A DNA stretch of 64,000 nucleotides from Sipunculus nudus (Eukaryota > Annelida > Sipuncula > Golfingiida > Sipunculidae), in the NCBI GenBank assembly GCA_026874595.1, contig CM049310.1, forward strand, positions 81,025,056 to 81,089,055, written 5' to 3'. Within the stretch, counting starts at the first letter, position 1; each line of letters begins with the position of its first letter. The notes under the pieces are model-generated. The model did no database searches and had not been told where the DNA came from. It was given only the letters and a program-made list of their open reading frames with translations. Positions 21,590 through 34,131 of this stretch are shown in pieces. The position numbers and the translations under genes were made by a program.

Positions 21590-23520
21590 TCATGTATCTG
21601 CATGTATATATATATATTTATATACATGTATGTATTTAATGTATTATGTGGTCAGTAAAGGTATATATCTATTAGTTCATGTTATCTCAGAAACGGAACC
21701 ACAGTCCATAAATCTACATATTAAAATTTATTTTAAATATATAAATATTATTTATTGAATAGCATGGGGGTTACATTTACCACTCCCTTTCTAACATGTG
21801 GGGCTAAAAATACTCCGATCCCCCTTGTGTTGACACCCCTGTTTATTTCTTAAAAATTCCACATGAAACACTACCAGTAAAATGTGTGAAAATGTAAAAC
21901 AAAACATGGTCATCTACCGGCTTCTTAGAATAACACAGAAAAACGTTAAAACTAACGACTGTTCGACCAAAAAGAAAGAAATGTATTAGAAATATACATT
22001 CTCAGGAATGCAGGCCTCCGCAAAGTTGATGGTCCCTAATGTGGGGTACTTCGTATACCATATTTTCATGAACGTATTGGCCGTTTTTCCGAGGTTCATT
22101 GGTGCAAATATCCCCCCCCCCCAAAAAAAAAACAAGGTTTGCATCAATTTATTCGGCCCATATTCACATGTTTAATATGGCATATGTGACTGCACATTTC
22201 TGAATATCCCTGGAAGTCTTCTTTGCTCTCGATCATGATCCAGGCCCACACCAAACTCTAATTGTTTCTTCACTGGCCTATATCGGAAATGTCCTCAGAA
22301 TTTCATGAGATTTTAATCATTATAGCGTGAGTGATATTGTGAACATACATATACACGAAGAGGAATGAACGCCTAATCTCCTTAAGCATGGGGCTTCTCG
22401 GAATGTCAGAAACAATAAGCCTATCTTGAATGGTAATACAAGATATATGAAGGAATTTTCTTCAACGACCATCCTTCCTGTTGCATTGATACCATGGTTA
22501 ACAACCGATTATCTTAACTTCAGGCTACGAGTGATGAATCAACACAAAAGAATACATATGAACTTACAAACCACACTGAATCCATGTCCATGATAATAAG
22601 TGATCTCAATATCTCGTATGAGTCACCTGTCGTCAAGTGAACCGTGCGACACATGCTTGTATTCTTGCGCTCAGAAATTCAACAAACGTGCAGAGATTTA
22701 CCAGTATGCTGAGTTAAAATACATTTTCTCGAAAATGGGATTATAAACAGGTATACTAAAAGGCTTATGATACGCCTGGTATATGTCAGGTGAGAGCGTA
22801 CTTATAGGCCATGAGGCCTTGTCAAAAATGACGAAAATATTTGCATCCTCGCATACAATAAAGGGCCTGATATTGTGGTAGTCGTTGCATTATGAAAAGG
22901 CACGTGATTCCCATACGCTGGTCATTGACTTTTTAATGCCAGAAGGCCGAACTGGCGATTAAGGCTAAAGCAAATGCTTGATCACTCACCGGGGCTGCAA
23001 TGTTTCCTTGTCTACTGAGCTCCGCCAATCACTCTACTATAATAAATACCAATACACACGAAATGTGTATCACAGGTCAACATATCAGCCGTGCTCTACC
23101 GGAAGTGGTGAAGGTAGTGAACAAGGGAACACATTCAGAAGTGCTGCCCCCTTTTCCATGGTATCCGACTTCTGATTAAATTTTAGAGGGGAAGTTACGG
23201 GTTGTTCTTGAGCTTATATTGTTCAGGGGAAATCAATGTCTATGTCTTATAGAATTTATATATCTATAGAAAGTGTACTCGCGGAGATGACTTGCGTGGG
23301 GGGGGGGGGGGTAATTAAAGTTTTATAAACAAAGTCTTAAAAAAACACAAACACACACATGTTTCACTGATATGCTCGAATGATTTAAATGCTTGACGGT
23401 AAGTTCAATCAGTTTATCCGAACTTCTGGTCATTTGTTTCGTTACATTTTGTCTTTGATAATTAGATTATGCATTTTGACGTGCCCTCTCTATATTCTAT
23501 ATTTATATATATGACGTGTC
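21587..23520. other. Noncoding segment of block B1
   Basis: Collinear with 29970-31480 and 63100-64000 ('tggcatatgtgactgcacat', 'ggccatgaggccttgtcaaa', 'gccagaaggccgaactggcg'). No open frame is shared by the copies. A poly-G run lies at 23297-23311. Confidence 0.5.
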
Positions 23521-23523
23521 ATT

Positions 23524-23598
23524 GAATGTGCACATTCTATGGCTTAACCTGTGGAGTGTACACATTCTGTAACCACGGCCCATAGAATGTGCACATTC
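23524..23598. promoter_or_regulatory. Paired 14-bp palindromes GAATGTGCACATTC, B1 copy
   Basis: The perfect palindrome GAATGTGCACATTC occurs at 23524-23537 and 23585-23598, with a diverged third version between them ('gagtgtacacattctg'). B2 has the same pair at 32334-32347 and 32394-32407. The half-site ACATTC(C) resembles TEAD/MCAT sites, so a palindromic protein-binding element is possible. No direct evidence. Confidence 0.35.
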
Positions 23599-23599
23599 C

Positions 23600-24480
23600 A
23601 TTGCCAAAAAATGTATACTTTCTATAGAAAGCTAAACTCTGTACGGCCTACAGGTCATTCCAATGAGGATGTTGGTTTTCTCAACTGTTTCTGATGATTT
23701 TTACTGTAGATTCCAATCAGTACTCTAGCAAATTCATAGCTTGAATTTGTAGAGAAATATTTTGTACATTGTTATAAGTTATGTACACATTTGAATAAAA
23801 ATATATTTTGCCGAAATGCTAGTCTCATAATGAGACTAGTAATATATAGATGTAGGAATAATATATTTATTTAAAAAGATTTGCCTAATAAAATGCAGTC
23901 AGTTTTCTTTGTTCGACTATATGTGTTCCCATGGATATACATTTATGAGCCTTTACTGTTTCTGTTGCCTAAAGAATGGTTACAACATAATGTATCAATA
24001 TTGGCAATGTATATTATGCCGCCTACGTTACATCTGTCACCAGGCACGCACTATGTTTATGTGCAGGCTTTTATTAAAGTTTGTTGGGATGATTAATGTC
24101 CTCAATATTGCGGTGTATTACTGTGAGCGTGAGTAGTAATCAAATTCTGTAATAATTCATCAGCTTACATTTAGTGCCATTAAAAAGCATTGCAAAACCA
24201 TCGAACATCACCTCACATATACATAATGTATTGTCTATAGGCAACTATTATACACAGTATTGGGTCAAAAGCTGGCTACGGTGCAATATTCATTCACTAA
24301 GTTCCATAAAATATCAGTTAAATAACAGTGTTTACTTCGCAAGTTGAGAGTTAGTACCACGGACCTTATTCGCTTATTCAGTCAATATTTTCACTTCCAT
24401 TCTAGTATTAGTTACAAATGTGCTTCTGCTCGGAAAATATGTGCAAGGAATACAAACTTAGTCAACTTTCCATGATATTT
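23600..24480. other. Right end of block B1, noncoding
   Basis: 23880-24200 matches 34190-34400 in B2 ('gtgcaggcttttattaaagt' + 'ttgttgggatga'). Overlapping plus-strand frames of 71-75 codons are Cys/Tyr-rich, are not conserved in the B2 copy and are rejected. The B1/B2 boundary lies between about 24240 and 24480. Confidence 0.45.
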
Positions 24481-24924
24481 TGATGTTTTTTAAAGGGCTC
24501 TACTAGATTATTTCATAGATCGCTATTTAAAAAAAAGATTTGTACATTGCGATTTTAATTTAATGTTCATGTTTAATATTGTAAACTAAAATAAAAAAAA
24601 TCAGTAAAATTTATTTTAAAATCCCTTTTCAAATCAGGTACAATAACTGGGGGTTCGAATAAGAACATGCTTAATATTATGTCAACTATCATTAAAAACT
24701 AAATTTCACACTTATTAAATAGAAAGAAAAGTTTTAACTCTTTTGAAGCTAGGAAGTCCTCTCAGCATGCACATACTCACTTCAATAGCAAAACCTATCA
24801 ATGATAATTCAATATGTACTCATTGTAACCCCTTGTTATATAAACAAAATTCAAAGATATAGCAGAAGCATAAAACAAATGAATTAAAAAGAGAAAATTA
24901 TAAAATTCATCTTGTTTAAAAATC

Positions 24925-25070
24925 CTGTCCATGGAGGGGGTGGGGACGGGAGGGGAAGCCTAGCTCTGCTGAGCAAAGGGAGGCAGCTGCGTGGACTGAA
25001 ACAAGTTACACAACCGGCGGCTAGGTGAAGGCTCCGGCAATCACTGCACACCCCCCTGCTCGATTGACTT
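24925..25070. other. Conserved GC-rich island, B2 copy
   Basis: Same core as at 17155 and 58170. Here the minus strand is open for 65 codons across the island (24884-25081) and reads VCSDCRSLHLAAGCVTCFSP, then CLPLLSRARLPLPS. The Cys-rich start and Pro/Leu-rich end are unassigned. Confidence 0.3.
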
Positions 25071-26235
25071 GATCTAAGCAATAATTAACATGTTTTCTGC
25101 AAACTAAATTTAAGATTTCAAAGGAGAACATCCTGATGTGTATATGCTGTAAAAATTAAATTATCAGTTCTTTCAGAAAAAAATGTGCGTAGATTAATTT
25201 TGCAAAATTTAAGGTTATGTTTGTACAAAAATGCTAATAACCTAAAGAAAAATACAAAATTCTGATGACATTTCTGGCATACGATTTAATTCTGATTAAA
25301 TAAAGTTTTATTTTTGAAAAAGTCTCTACCTTTAACAGTTACCATGTTTAGAGAAAAATAGATTTCCTGATGTTTTGACAAGATACATTATATTCAGATC
25401 CATAACTTCTAAAAATTGTGCAATATTGACTTAATGTTATGCATGCACACAGGGAATATATAAAGGATAATCTATGCAAAATATAAACAAAAAAAGAGAA
25501 ACTATAATGGTTTTGAAATTAGGCCCTCTTGATAAAGTAACAGCGGGTTTTTACTGGAAAACGAAGGATTTACCTTCATTTTCCAAGGGACCCAGTTTTG
25601 GGTTTTTTTATGAAAATTTATAAGACATATGTATGTTGAATTTCGGATTAATAGGTTCTACTGTTTCAAACAGTTTCCACGTTAAACGACGGACAGCCGG
25701 CCAGACGGATGACGAACAAAAGACCATCGCTAAAGCTCAGATGACTGATAATAATCTGAGCAACAAATATCAAATTTGCAGGATCAAACCTATTAAAATG
25801 TAGAACTATACAAATTCTACGAATGCTAGTGACAGGATAATCATGATTATGTTTAATTTAATTATTATCAGACTGGGTGAAATTCCGGGAGGATTGGAAG
25901 TACTCAATGTAAAGGGGGCGCGGGGGGGGGGGTGGTAGGCCCCCTCTTGCCCCCATTGGCTACGCCCCTTTTCATTACGATCCATGCATACTTTTCAATA
26001 ATTATAGTCTGAGCAACTAATTTACTCATTCGATGTAAACTCGTCTTAATATTATATTTTTTTATCATTTTTATCGCAACTGAATATGTAATCACATTTA
26101 AAACATTCCCATTTGTATTCAATAATTTGAGTTGCATTTTAACGCAACCCTGAGAAATTTTTCTAAAGTTCCTCTAAAAGGGACAATGTATATCAAGAAT
26201 TTTTAAACTTTGGTAAATTATGAACGATGTTTAAT
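25071..26235. other. Noncoding AT-rich part of block B2
   Basis: Collinear with 17300-18500 and 58320-59450. It includes the phrase 'cggccagacggatgacgaac' of a dispersed repeat (also at 17960 and 58980) and a poly-G run at 25920-25931. No gene. Confidence 0.5.
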
Positions 26236-27259
26236 TTAGGCTGAATAGACAGTTCAGTTGGCTTACGCTCCCGAAGCAGCGGAAATCTTCCGCTTCCAAA
26301 AATGCTACTGATTTTCCCGCTGCCGGGATTGACCGTTTATGGTACACTTAGACACCAGGTGGTTGGTCGTTTGTCTGCTTAAAAACACTGTGCGTATGAT
26401 GTGACTAGCAGCCAACCAAATACCAGTTAACAAACAATCGACAGGCCTCATGGCTTCGCCCACAGCTTCGTTTCAAGCGCTGCTTTATGACAGTTTTATG
26501 GTTACTCTTAGTGAAAAATAGTCGAATTTAAATTGTTCCATCTGCGTACTCGCATCATCGACCGATTCGATTATAAACGGTGACCAGCGCATTACCTATA
26601 TTGCGACTATGTTAGCGTAGCAATGTATCCGTTGCCGGCAAAAGCCAGCGAGGTGTGCACGGAGCCAATGTTGTTACATTTCGTTTAAATTACAGCTCAT
26701 CGGCCGGCCTTCCTATATGCACAAGGACTTTTGCCAACCACGTGCTGGGCCATTCTCTCTGAGTTGTGGCCTATTCAAACGGTTGCCGAGGCGATGAACT
26801 GTCACTTATAACGAAATGTAACAACATTGGCTCCGTGTATTTCGTATATAAACCGTTTTTCTGGCAACCCGTCCTGATAATTATACAATTTCCTTTTCGC
26901 ATCAGTTTTGTGTCGCGTTTCGGGCATTGTTTACACGCAGACATGAGGACCACAAATATTTATGGAGTCATTTTGTGGTCTAGCTCATATACAATGGCCT
27001 CTTCAACTCCTAACAAGATTTTTCCAACAGCATTTATGTTTGCTATTCAATAATCATGTGACTAATTCAGCCAATAGAGGTCATATCTTCAAGCACAGGG
27101 TCTCATCTGATTGGACCAAAATACAGTGTTCCCCTCTGGTGTAGCGATTCAGGATATATAGTCAAAACAAACAGAGCTTACAATATAGGTAGTAGGCCTA
27201 TGGGTGATGCGCTGTGTAAAAAGCGTAAATAAATGATACGCACGTCCCCGGTTCCTTGC
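26236..27259. mobile_element. 1 kb segment present in B2 and B3 but absent from B1, with internal inverted repeat
   Basis: B1 reads straight from 'tttaattttggct' to 'cttgttacctgg' at about 18510-18525. B2 and B3 carry about 1 kb between the same two phrases. The B2 copy contains a perfect 28-bp inverted repeat (26658-26685 with 26810-26837) inside a longer imperfect one. CCAAT-type motifs ('cagccaatagagg', 'ctgattggacc') and 'ggatatatag' lie near its right end. Flanks share only a 2-3 base repeat (gct). It may be an insertion in B2/B3 or a deletion in B1. No transposase frame. The 95-codon frame at 26766-27053 is not conserved in B3. Confidence 0.5.
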
Positions 27260-27369
27260 TCTTGTTACCTGGTAATGACGGCACTATCTCAAAGAAACAA
27301 GTTTCACTTCAGATTTAGTTGTTAAGATGGTCAAAAGATGCCCAAAAACTCATTCTTTAATAAGCTTTA

Positions 27370-27530
27370 ACAGGGGGGTCCAGCATTAAAAAAAGAGGGG
27401 TGATGCCCAGGAGGACTAATGACGAAACCTAAAAATAGGGTCCCGAGGTCCGAAAAAATTGATCCTACCCGCAAAAATTTGGCCTTAAAAACGGTTCCGG
27501 CGGCTGGGGATGGTAGGGTCGGGGATTCTT
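27370..27530 (+). repeat. Dispersed 'ggatccaggatt...aggagg' repeat, B2 copy a
   Basis: Counterpart of 18625-18800, here with 'gggtcccgaggtccg' and 'aacggttccggcggctggg'. Confidence 0.55.
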
Positions 27531-27974
27531 TGCAACAAGATTAAAAAGAACCGGAGAGTTACAATATAATTTTTTTTTTAATTTTAGTTTTACATATCAT
27601 ATTAAGCCTTTGGTCTCACATGAGCTTTAGGGTCAAACTGTGTTATAATATTTAGCGTAAGGGAATATTCGCCGAATGTCAATTGGCACAAACTGTTGGA
27701 ACAGACTATAGTAGAGACATGCAGAGAAAAAGGTGTGACTCGCCAGTTTCTGAAAGAAATATATACTTCTCATCGGTGATTACGCTAGAATATTAACTTT
27801 GATGAGGATAAAGGCAAACGAGCTGCACATTCCTTAATGTCAGCAGAGTTCAGAATCACTGTGGTCGGCTTCCTATTAGCGAGGTTAAATATTCGCGATT
27901 TATCCATCTGTATTTACACGAGAGGCTTTTTTTTTAAAGCGATTTACCAGATGGTAACTTTGACATTGTATCAG

Positions 27975-28160
27975 TGGCGGATCCAGGATTTTAGAAAAGG
28001 AGGGGTCTAACACAGGAGGACTTATGACAAAATCTTTAAAAAAAAGTCCCCAGGCCCTGAAAAGGGGGACCCAGGCCGCAAAATTGGGTCTGAAATCCTT
28101 TGAAAAAGGTTTCGGCGGCTGAACAAGGGATTTCCGAACCCCCTGGAACCTTCCTCTTGA
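27975..28160 (+). repeat. Dispersed 'ggatccaggatt...aggagg' repeat, B2 copy b
   Basis: Contains 'gcggatccaggattttagaa' + 'aaggaggggtctaacacagg'. Counterpart of 19255-19440 and 61140-61310. The minus-strand 104-codon frame across it is a repeat shadow. Confidence 0.6.
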
Positions 28161-28659
28161 ACGGCTACTGTGTACATAACCATTATTATATAAAGTACCA
28201 AATATCTATGCAAAATCTTAAGAAATGCACGAAGTGCTTTAGAAACCAAAGCTAAAGGTGCAAAATTTTTCTTTGATAAGTGGTAATTTTTTTTATTGAA
28301 GTCGTTTAATTTCGGGTATAATAAAACGTATGGCAAATTGACAATACCGGCACATCATACGTGAGATGCCATTGAAGGAATAGTATTAAATTACTGATTA
28401 TCTGTGCAGATTTTTATTTCCCCCCTCGCGAATATCGTGAATTGGATATGCTCACGAATAGAAAGCCAACCACTATTATGCCCCCATCGGCGTCGTAGAG
28501 TGACGTAGAGTAAAGAGAATGAAACTTTGAGACTTCCATAAATTACACCAGACATGTTCTTTTTTCTCCTATTTTTAATGATAGCAAATATATTATAATT
28601 TTTTACATTCCCTACATTAGGTCATTAAAGTTGACTTGTTCTCTTTTTCATATTTTAAA

Positions 28660-29819
28660 AGCTTAGAACAGAAAAGGTTCATGAAAGTCCTTTTCTTTCC
28701 GAATCAGGTCTTCTTCCTGTTGGACATGTGTTGATTAATTAACACTATTTGCTTGTAGCCCAGTTGGTCTGTGCATGCTCGAACTATACATAGACTGAGT
28801 TTTTGCGAATATCAGCCTCATCTCGTCTCGGAACCCTTTACTGCATATACAGTACAAATATAAATGTATCACATGGTTTATCAGGGAAAACACCTCAAAG
28901 ACCGCATTAAATGACCGCAGAATGCTATGTGTACATGTTCCAAACCAAAGCTGAAGCCACGTGACTGTATTAGGCATACGCAGTACAATTAGTGTTAGGG
29001 AAACCGCTATCAATAATATAGTCATGTGACGTTCGCCCGTCTTTCTCGCGGCGTTGGTTCTCGAATCCTGCTGCTGTTGCATACGATTCCTCGACCTCAC
29101 AACTACAATGACCGTCCACAGGGAAAATATTAATATTAGGACACTGCGATTACATCACACAGAACAATATCAATAACAGTAACTCCAACTTGGTAAACCC
29201 TCTGGTCTTGAGGCGAGCAGCCCGTTTGGTCACTGGCAAAGCTTATAGCGTACAGTGAACTGGATATCATTGAGAACAAGCAATGAATAAAAGCTGTATA
29301 TAAATTGCTTTCCTGGATGTAAATGTCAGTACTTTTTGGTTGAATGGAAACGCAACCACCAGCGCTCGATGTAAGCTTATACTCAAGATGTAAACGTTGC
29401 CATGCAGCGTACAGCGTATTTAAAGTAGTTCACGACGCTACAGGTTATGCCGGTAGCGACTACCATTTATTGAAAACTGTTGGACAATGTTGGCTTGCTT
29501 TGTTTGATGCTGTCTTTGCTCGTAAAAGATGATGGATGGAGTAGATTAAAAGCACAATAGTGTCCATGACTGCTTAAACAATCAGAAATACAGCGGATGC
29601 TGATCTGCGCATGCGTCGCGAACGCGTGAGTACAATCAAGGTGAAAATTTTACTGACGACGCCAAACACAGTTAAAATGTAGTATTAGTAATGTTTGAAA
29701 CATAACGCCTCCTCAGATGGCATGGAAAAGGGGCACGTGCTCATGTTCCCATCAGACAGGTTTGACCGATTTGAACCAATGACCTCCACTGATATATATC
29801 CTGTTGTCACTGAAGTCAT
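28660..29819 (-). pseudogene. HRA-clade GPCR pseudogene in block B2
   Basis: Aligns over its full length with the 19916-21070 receptor. The start (ATG at 29817-29819, MTSVTTGYISVEVIG) and N-terminus are readable, but TCG has become TAA just before TM1 (after EEALCFKHY), which truncates the product at about 44 residues. Further damage includes a one-base gain near 29575, one-base losses near 29145 and 29280, and an early stop in the C-tail (NSVN-stop). The 3' half from ICL3 to the C-tail (28735-29100) remains open, with NTVTWLQ replacing YTITWLP. Kept features include HVIHLYLYC in TM7. It sits in the same relative place as the intact gene in B1, and its splice acceptor position reads 'tttttttaag'. 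It is unlikely to yield a functional receptor. Confidence 0.93.
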
Positions 29820-29911
29820 TTTCTTAAAAAAAAATGGAATAAACATTCGATGCCCCCTAATATTTGCGGGCGAAATATCCGGTCCCATCAGTGTCCGTAA
29901 TTCGCAGGTTT

Positions 29912-29915
<4 letters not shown>

Positions 29916-29965
<50 letters not shown>
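29916..29965. repeat. (TA)n microsatellite, B2
   Basis: Pure AT run at the position homologous to 21543-21586. A G-run follows at 30001-30014, matched by 63140-63153 in B3. Confidence 0.95.
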
Positions 29966-29967
<2 letters not shown>

Positions 29968-29969
29968 TT

Positions 29970-31480
29970 TCCAATATATAAACATTATTTTCTGAATATC
30001 GGGGGGGGGGGGGAGGGATGACATTGGCCACCCCTTGCTAAAAAGTGGGACTATATTTACCCCTATCCCATTTCTTTCACACGCCTGTCTTTTTCTAAAA
30101 CTACCTTCAATTAAGAAACTCTACCAGTAAAATGTGTGAAAGTATAAAACAAAACAGGTTCATCTAGTGGCTTATCCGATCACATAGAAAAGCTTTAACA
30201 TTTATGACTCCTCGGTCAAATTCAAATAAATTAAAAAAGGAAATGTGCATTTTCAGGAATGCAGGCCTCGGCCATGTGTGCGCCCCTTAAAGTGAGAGAC
30301 TCAGCATACGGTGTTTACGAAAACGTATTGGCCTACATACCCAGGTTAATTGGTGAATATATTCCACAACAATGTTAGCATTCACTTAATCGGCCCCCAT
30401 TCACATGTTTAATTTGGCATATGTGACTGCACACTTGTGAATATCCCTGGAAGTCCTTCCTGGATCCGGATCATGATTCAGACCCACACTAAATTCTAAT
30501 CGATTCATCATTGGTCTATATCCAAAATGCCTTGAAAATCTCATGAGATTCCTATTATTATTGCATTAGATATATTGTGAACAAACGCACACACACACAC
30601 AAATGAACAGCAATGAACGCATAATCTCCTTTACCATGGGGCTTGGTAGTAACAATAAGCCTATCTTGAATGGTGATACAAGCCGTATGAGGGAATGATT
30701 CAACGACCACCCATCCTGTTGCATTGATACCATGGTGAACAACTGATAATCTCAACACTAGGATACGAGTGATGAATCAACACAAAAGAACACATATAAA
30801 CTCTCAAACCAAACTGAAAATCCGTTTCTTTGATAATAAAGGATTTCCAATATCTCGTATAAGTCACCTGCCGTCCAGTAAACCGTACGACACATGCTTG
30901 TATTCTTGCGCTCAAAAATTCAACAAACATGCAGAGATTTACCAGTAGGCTGAGTTCAACACACATTTTTTCGCACATGGTAGGTATTGTAAGAAAGTAT
31001 ACTAAAACGCTAATGATAGACCTGGTTTATTTCAGGTGACAGCGTACTTGTAGGCCATGAGGCCTTGTCAAAAATGACGAAAATATTTGCATCCTCACAT
31101 ACAATAAAGACCAAAAAAGTGCGGTCCTCGTTGCATGATGAAGAGGCACGCTGCTTCATATACGCTGATCGTCAATTTCTAATGCCAGAGGGCCGAACTG
31201 GCGCTAGGGGCTAAGGCAAATGCTTGATCACTCACCAGGGCTTCAATGTTTCTTTGTCTACTGAGCTGTCTACTGTATCACAGGTCAACATATAAGCCGT
31301 GCTTAACCGGAAGTGGTGAAGGTAGTTAACTAGGGAACACAATCAGAAGTGCTGCTCCCTTTTCCATGTTATCCGACTTCTGATTACATGTTAGGCCGGT
31401 ATTTATGGGTTATGAGCTTATATTGATCAGGGAAAATCCATGTGTATGTATTATAGAAGTTATATATCTATAGTAAGTGT
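29970..31480. other. Noncoding segment of block B2
   Basis: Collinear with 21700-23260 and 63100-64000. No open frame is conserved. The minus-strand frames at 30558-30978 are interrupted in the partners. Confidence 0.5.
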
Positions 31481-32330
31481 ACTTTCTATGACACATACCA
31501 AACCGTTGAATGTGTACATTCTACGATTTATCTTTAGAATGTAAACATGGAGTACATTCTATTGCCTATGATCCAAATCATGGAATATGTATTACAATAT
31601 ATGTATTGCTGATGTGAAGAAGAATGTTTCGTTATCCCCTTAGATGTAACCTAATATCAATGTAACCTAATACCAATATAACCTAATATCAATATAACCT
31701 AATACCGATGCTTTATTTTCAAAGAAATTTTGAAAATAACTTGTTTAACATTCAGACTGTGTTTATATGATGAAGAAACTAAAAACTGACAGTTATGGGT
31801 AATGAAAGCCGTAGATTCAAGTCAACCGAAATGACCAACACTACCAGGTATTCATAATGTGGCTACCTTTTCCACGGTGGATTCAGTTTATCTTCAAGTG
31901 GGGGGTGGTCTGGGGGGGGGGGGTGGGGATGAGTCGCGTGGGAGGATAATTTAAATGTTATAAATATAGTTATATAAACACAGGTTAAGATAATAAATAT
32001 TTCATGGTAAACTCAGAAATGGAACCAAACTCTTTAATTCTAATTATTAATATATATCCTTTTCAATATTTAATTTTTCCCTTGAGTATCGAGGGATGAT
32101 TATACCACCCCTTGCTATAAAGTGGGGAAGTTAATACCCCCATCCCCCTGTACTGACACCCCGCATGTCTAGAACTCCTGTTTCGATGATTTGATTTTAT
32201 GTGTTAAATGCTTGAGAGCAGGGTCAAACAATACTCAGCTCTGATGGTCATTCAATTCGTTATATTTTGTCCTGGATGATCAGATTATGCATTTAGACGT
32301 GTACTATATCTTATATAAGTATGACGTGTC
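31481..32330. other. B2-specific extra sequence with a 16-bp repeat
   Basis: Absent from B1 at the corresponding point. About four units of 'taacctaataccaata' (or 'tatcaatg') lie at about 31649-31707, and a G-rich run at 31900-31927. 'acattctat' half-palindromes near 31510-31565 suggest local duplication of the palindrome region. Confidence 0.45.
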
Positions 32331-32333
32331 ATT

Positions 32334-32407
32334 GAATGTGCACATTCTATGGCTTAACCTGTGGGATGTACACATTCTAAAACCACGACCATTGAATGTG
32401 CACATTC
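32334..32407. promoter_or_regulatory. Paired 14-bp palindromes GAATGTGCACATTC, B2 copy
   Basis: Same two perfect palindromes as in B1, here 60 bp apart (61 in B1), in a region where surrounding bases differ by substitutions and indels. Confidence 0.35.
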
Positions 32408-32681
32408 CATGGCCAAAACATGTATACATTCTATAGCAAGCTAGATTCTATACGGCATATATTTAGGCCTATACAGATCATTCATCTGAGGATGTCAGTT
32501 TTTCTCAACTGTTTCTATTGCTTTTTACTGTGGATTCCACTCACTTTTTTATCAATTATGTACATATTCAAATAAAACTATATTTTGCCGAAATTCTAGT
32601 CTCAGTATGAGAACTAATGTACAATAGATGTAGGATTAGTACATTACAGGTCATTTTACTTTGTAAGACTATATGTATATA

Positions 32682-34131
32682 TGTTACACTCAATGTCTAA
32701 AATCAGTCAATTTGTAATTGAAAATTGCCTTATTCTCTCAGGCACTATATAAAATGACTGAAATTTTCAGGCATTTTACAAATTGAGTAAAAAACAGTCA
32801 GTTAATTTGACACATTGACTGAATTGATGTGGAATAGACTATTGTTTAATATGTTTCATTATTGTGAAACAGACATTGTCATTTAGTATAACCAGCTACA
32901 TTTAGGTAAACTTTATGCCTGTTTCGTCTTTCTGGGCAATTTATGAATATTAATAATCACGCAATAAGACTAAAATACACAGACTGGTTAGGGGTTACCA
33001 AAATCATATATTTGAAATATGCAGAATATGAAAACTTAATGAAATATGCCTACTATATTTTACAACTCATATGGCTACACCTTTACTTATGTAAGAACGA
33101 GTATCAATTCAAATGAAAGCTTTTGATTAGAAAAAACATCAAAATGAGCATTTACATGTGAAATGAGTAAAGCAGATTGCAGAATGCTGAATGGTTACCA
33201 TAGTTACATGTTTGGAAATATCAAATACATGATTAATATGTGCTTAAGTGAGTTACAAAGGATAGGGTTTAATCACATTTATACCAATTGTATTTGTTAC
33301 TTAAAATGAGTTTACCATCTACATTATCATTATTCGATTGGACCCAAACTGTGGGCGGCTGGTAGTGTTGAGTAGTCAACTGTTAATAAAACAGTAAGGA
33401 AGCTCAATTTGGCATGGACCGTTGGGGGGGGGGGGGACTCAGTCGACATACTATTTTATCCTCTATTCATTTTGACAAATAAAATAAAGTCATTTTGCAA
33501 TAAAATAGAGTTATTGACAAAAACGTATAACAGTTTCCTCAAAAACTAAAAGAGAGTAGCCAATTATTGAATGATCAATGCTAAAAGCACAAATTAAATG
33601 ATCTATGCAGATTTCGAGAATTTAAACGAGAATTAGATATTTTATTATGAAATAACCAGCTGCGGGTCCAAGGGTTGTAGGGGAGGGGGGGGGGCTTGTA
33701 TTTTAGGTCAAACAATCTAAAATGTTGTTAGTTTCTAAAGAGATAATATTCCCATTGAAATTTGTGACATTTGTGCCCCTGAATATAATTAAATTTACAT
33801 CCTAGATGATTACATAATTGTTTCTGCAAGAACTAGAATTAAGCCAGGTGGACGTTTTTGATCAAATAATTTATTAACTTGTACAATAATGTTATGTAAA
33901 ACGTTTTATGTTTTGTAAAAGTATGGTATATGAAATAAATGAAATGTCATTTAATTGTTTGTAACCTTATAACAATGGTATTTCATTCTTTTTAAATTTT
34001 CGTCAAGGGTTCAAATAAACTGATTTTTTTAGTGAATTTGTAAAATGCATGAAAATTTCAGTCATTTTATTAAGTGCCTGAGTGAATTAGGCAATTTGTA
34101 AATTCACTGATTTTACACATTGACTGTAACA
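32682..34131. mobile_element. Non-autonomous DNA transposon-like element with long terminal inverted repeats
   Basis: The left end begins 'tgttacactcaatgtctaaa' and the reverse complement of the right end begins 'tgttacagtcaatgtgtaaa'. Similarity continues inward for about 110-130 bp with small indels (shared 'aaaatgactgaaattttcat' with one mismatch). Flanks are 'tata' on both sides, consistent with a TA or TATA target duplication. B1 has an empty site at about 23920 ('gactatatgtgttccc'). The 1.2 kb interior is AT-rich, has two G-runs (33423-33435, 33681-33694) and no transposase frame, so it is a MITE-like derivative. Confidence 0.75.

Larger units (their letters stand above)
16751..24300. 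repeat. Segmental duplication block B1 (partners B2, B3)
   Basis: From the AT-rich tract near 16730 through the GC-rich island at 17159, the dispersed repeats, the HRA receptor and the noncoding segment to about 24240, this block is collinear with 24480-34430 (B2, enlarged by insertions) and 57850-64000 (B3, cut by the window end). B1 lacks a 1 kb segment present in B2 and B3. Confidence 0.82.
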
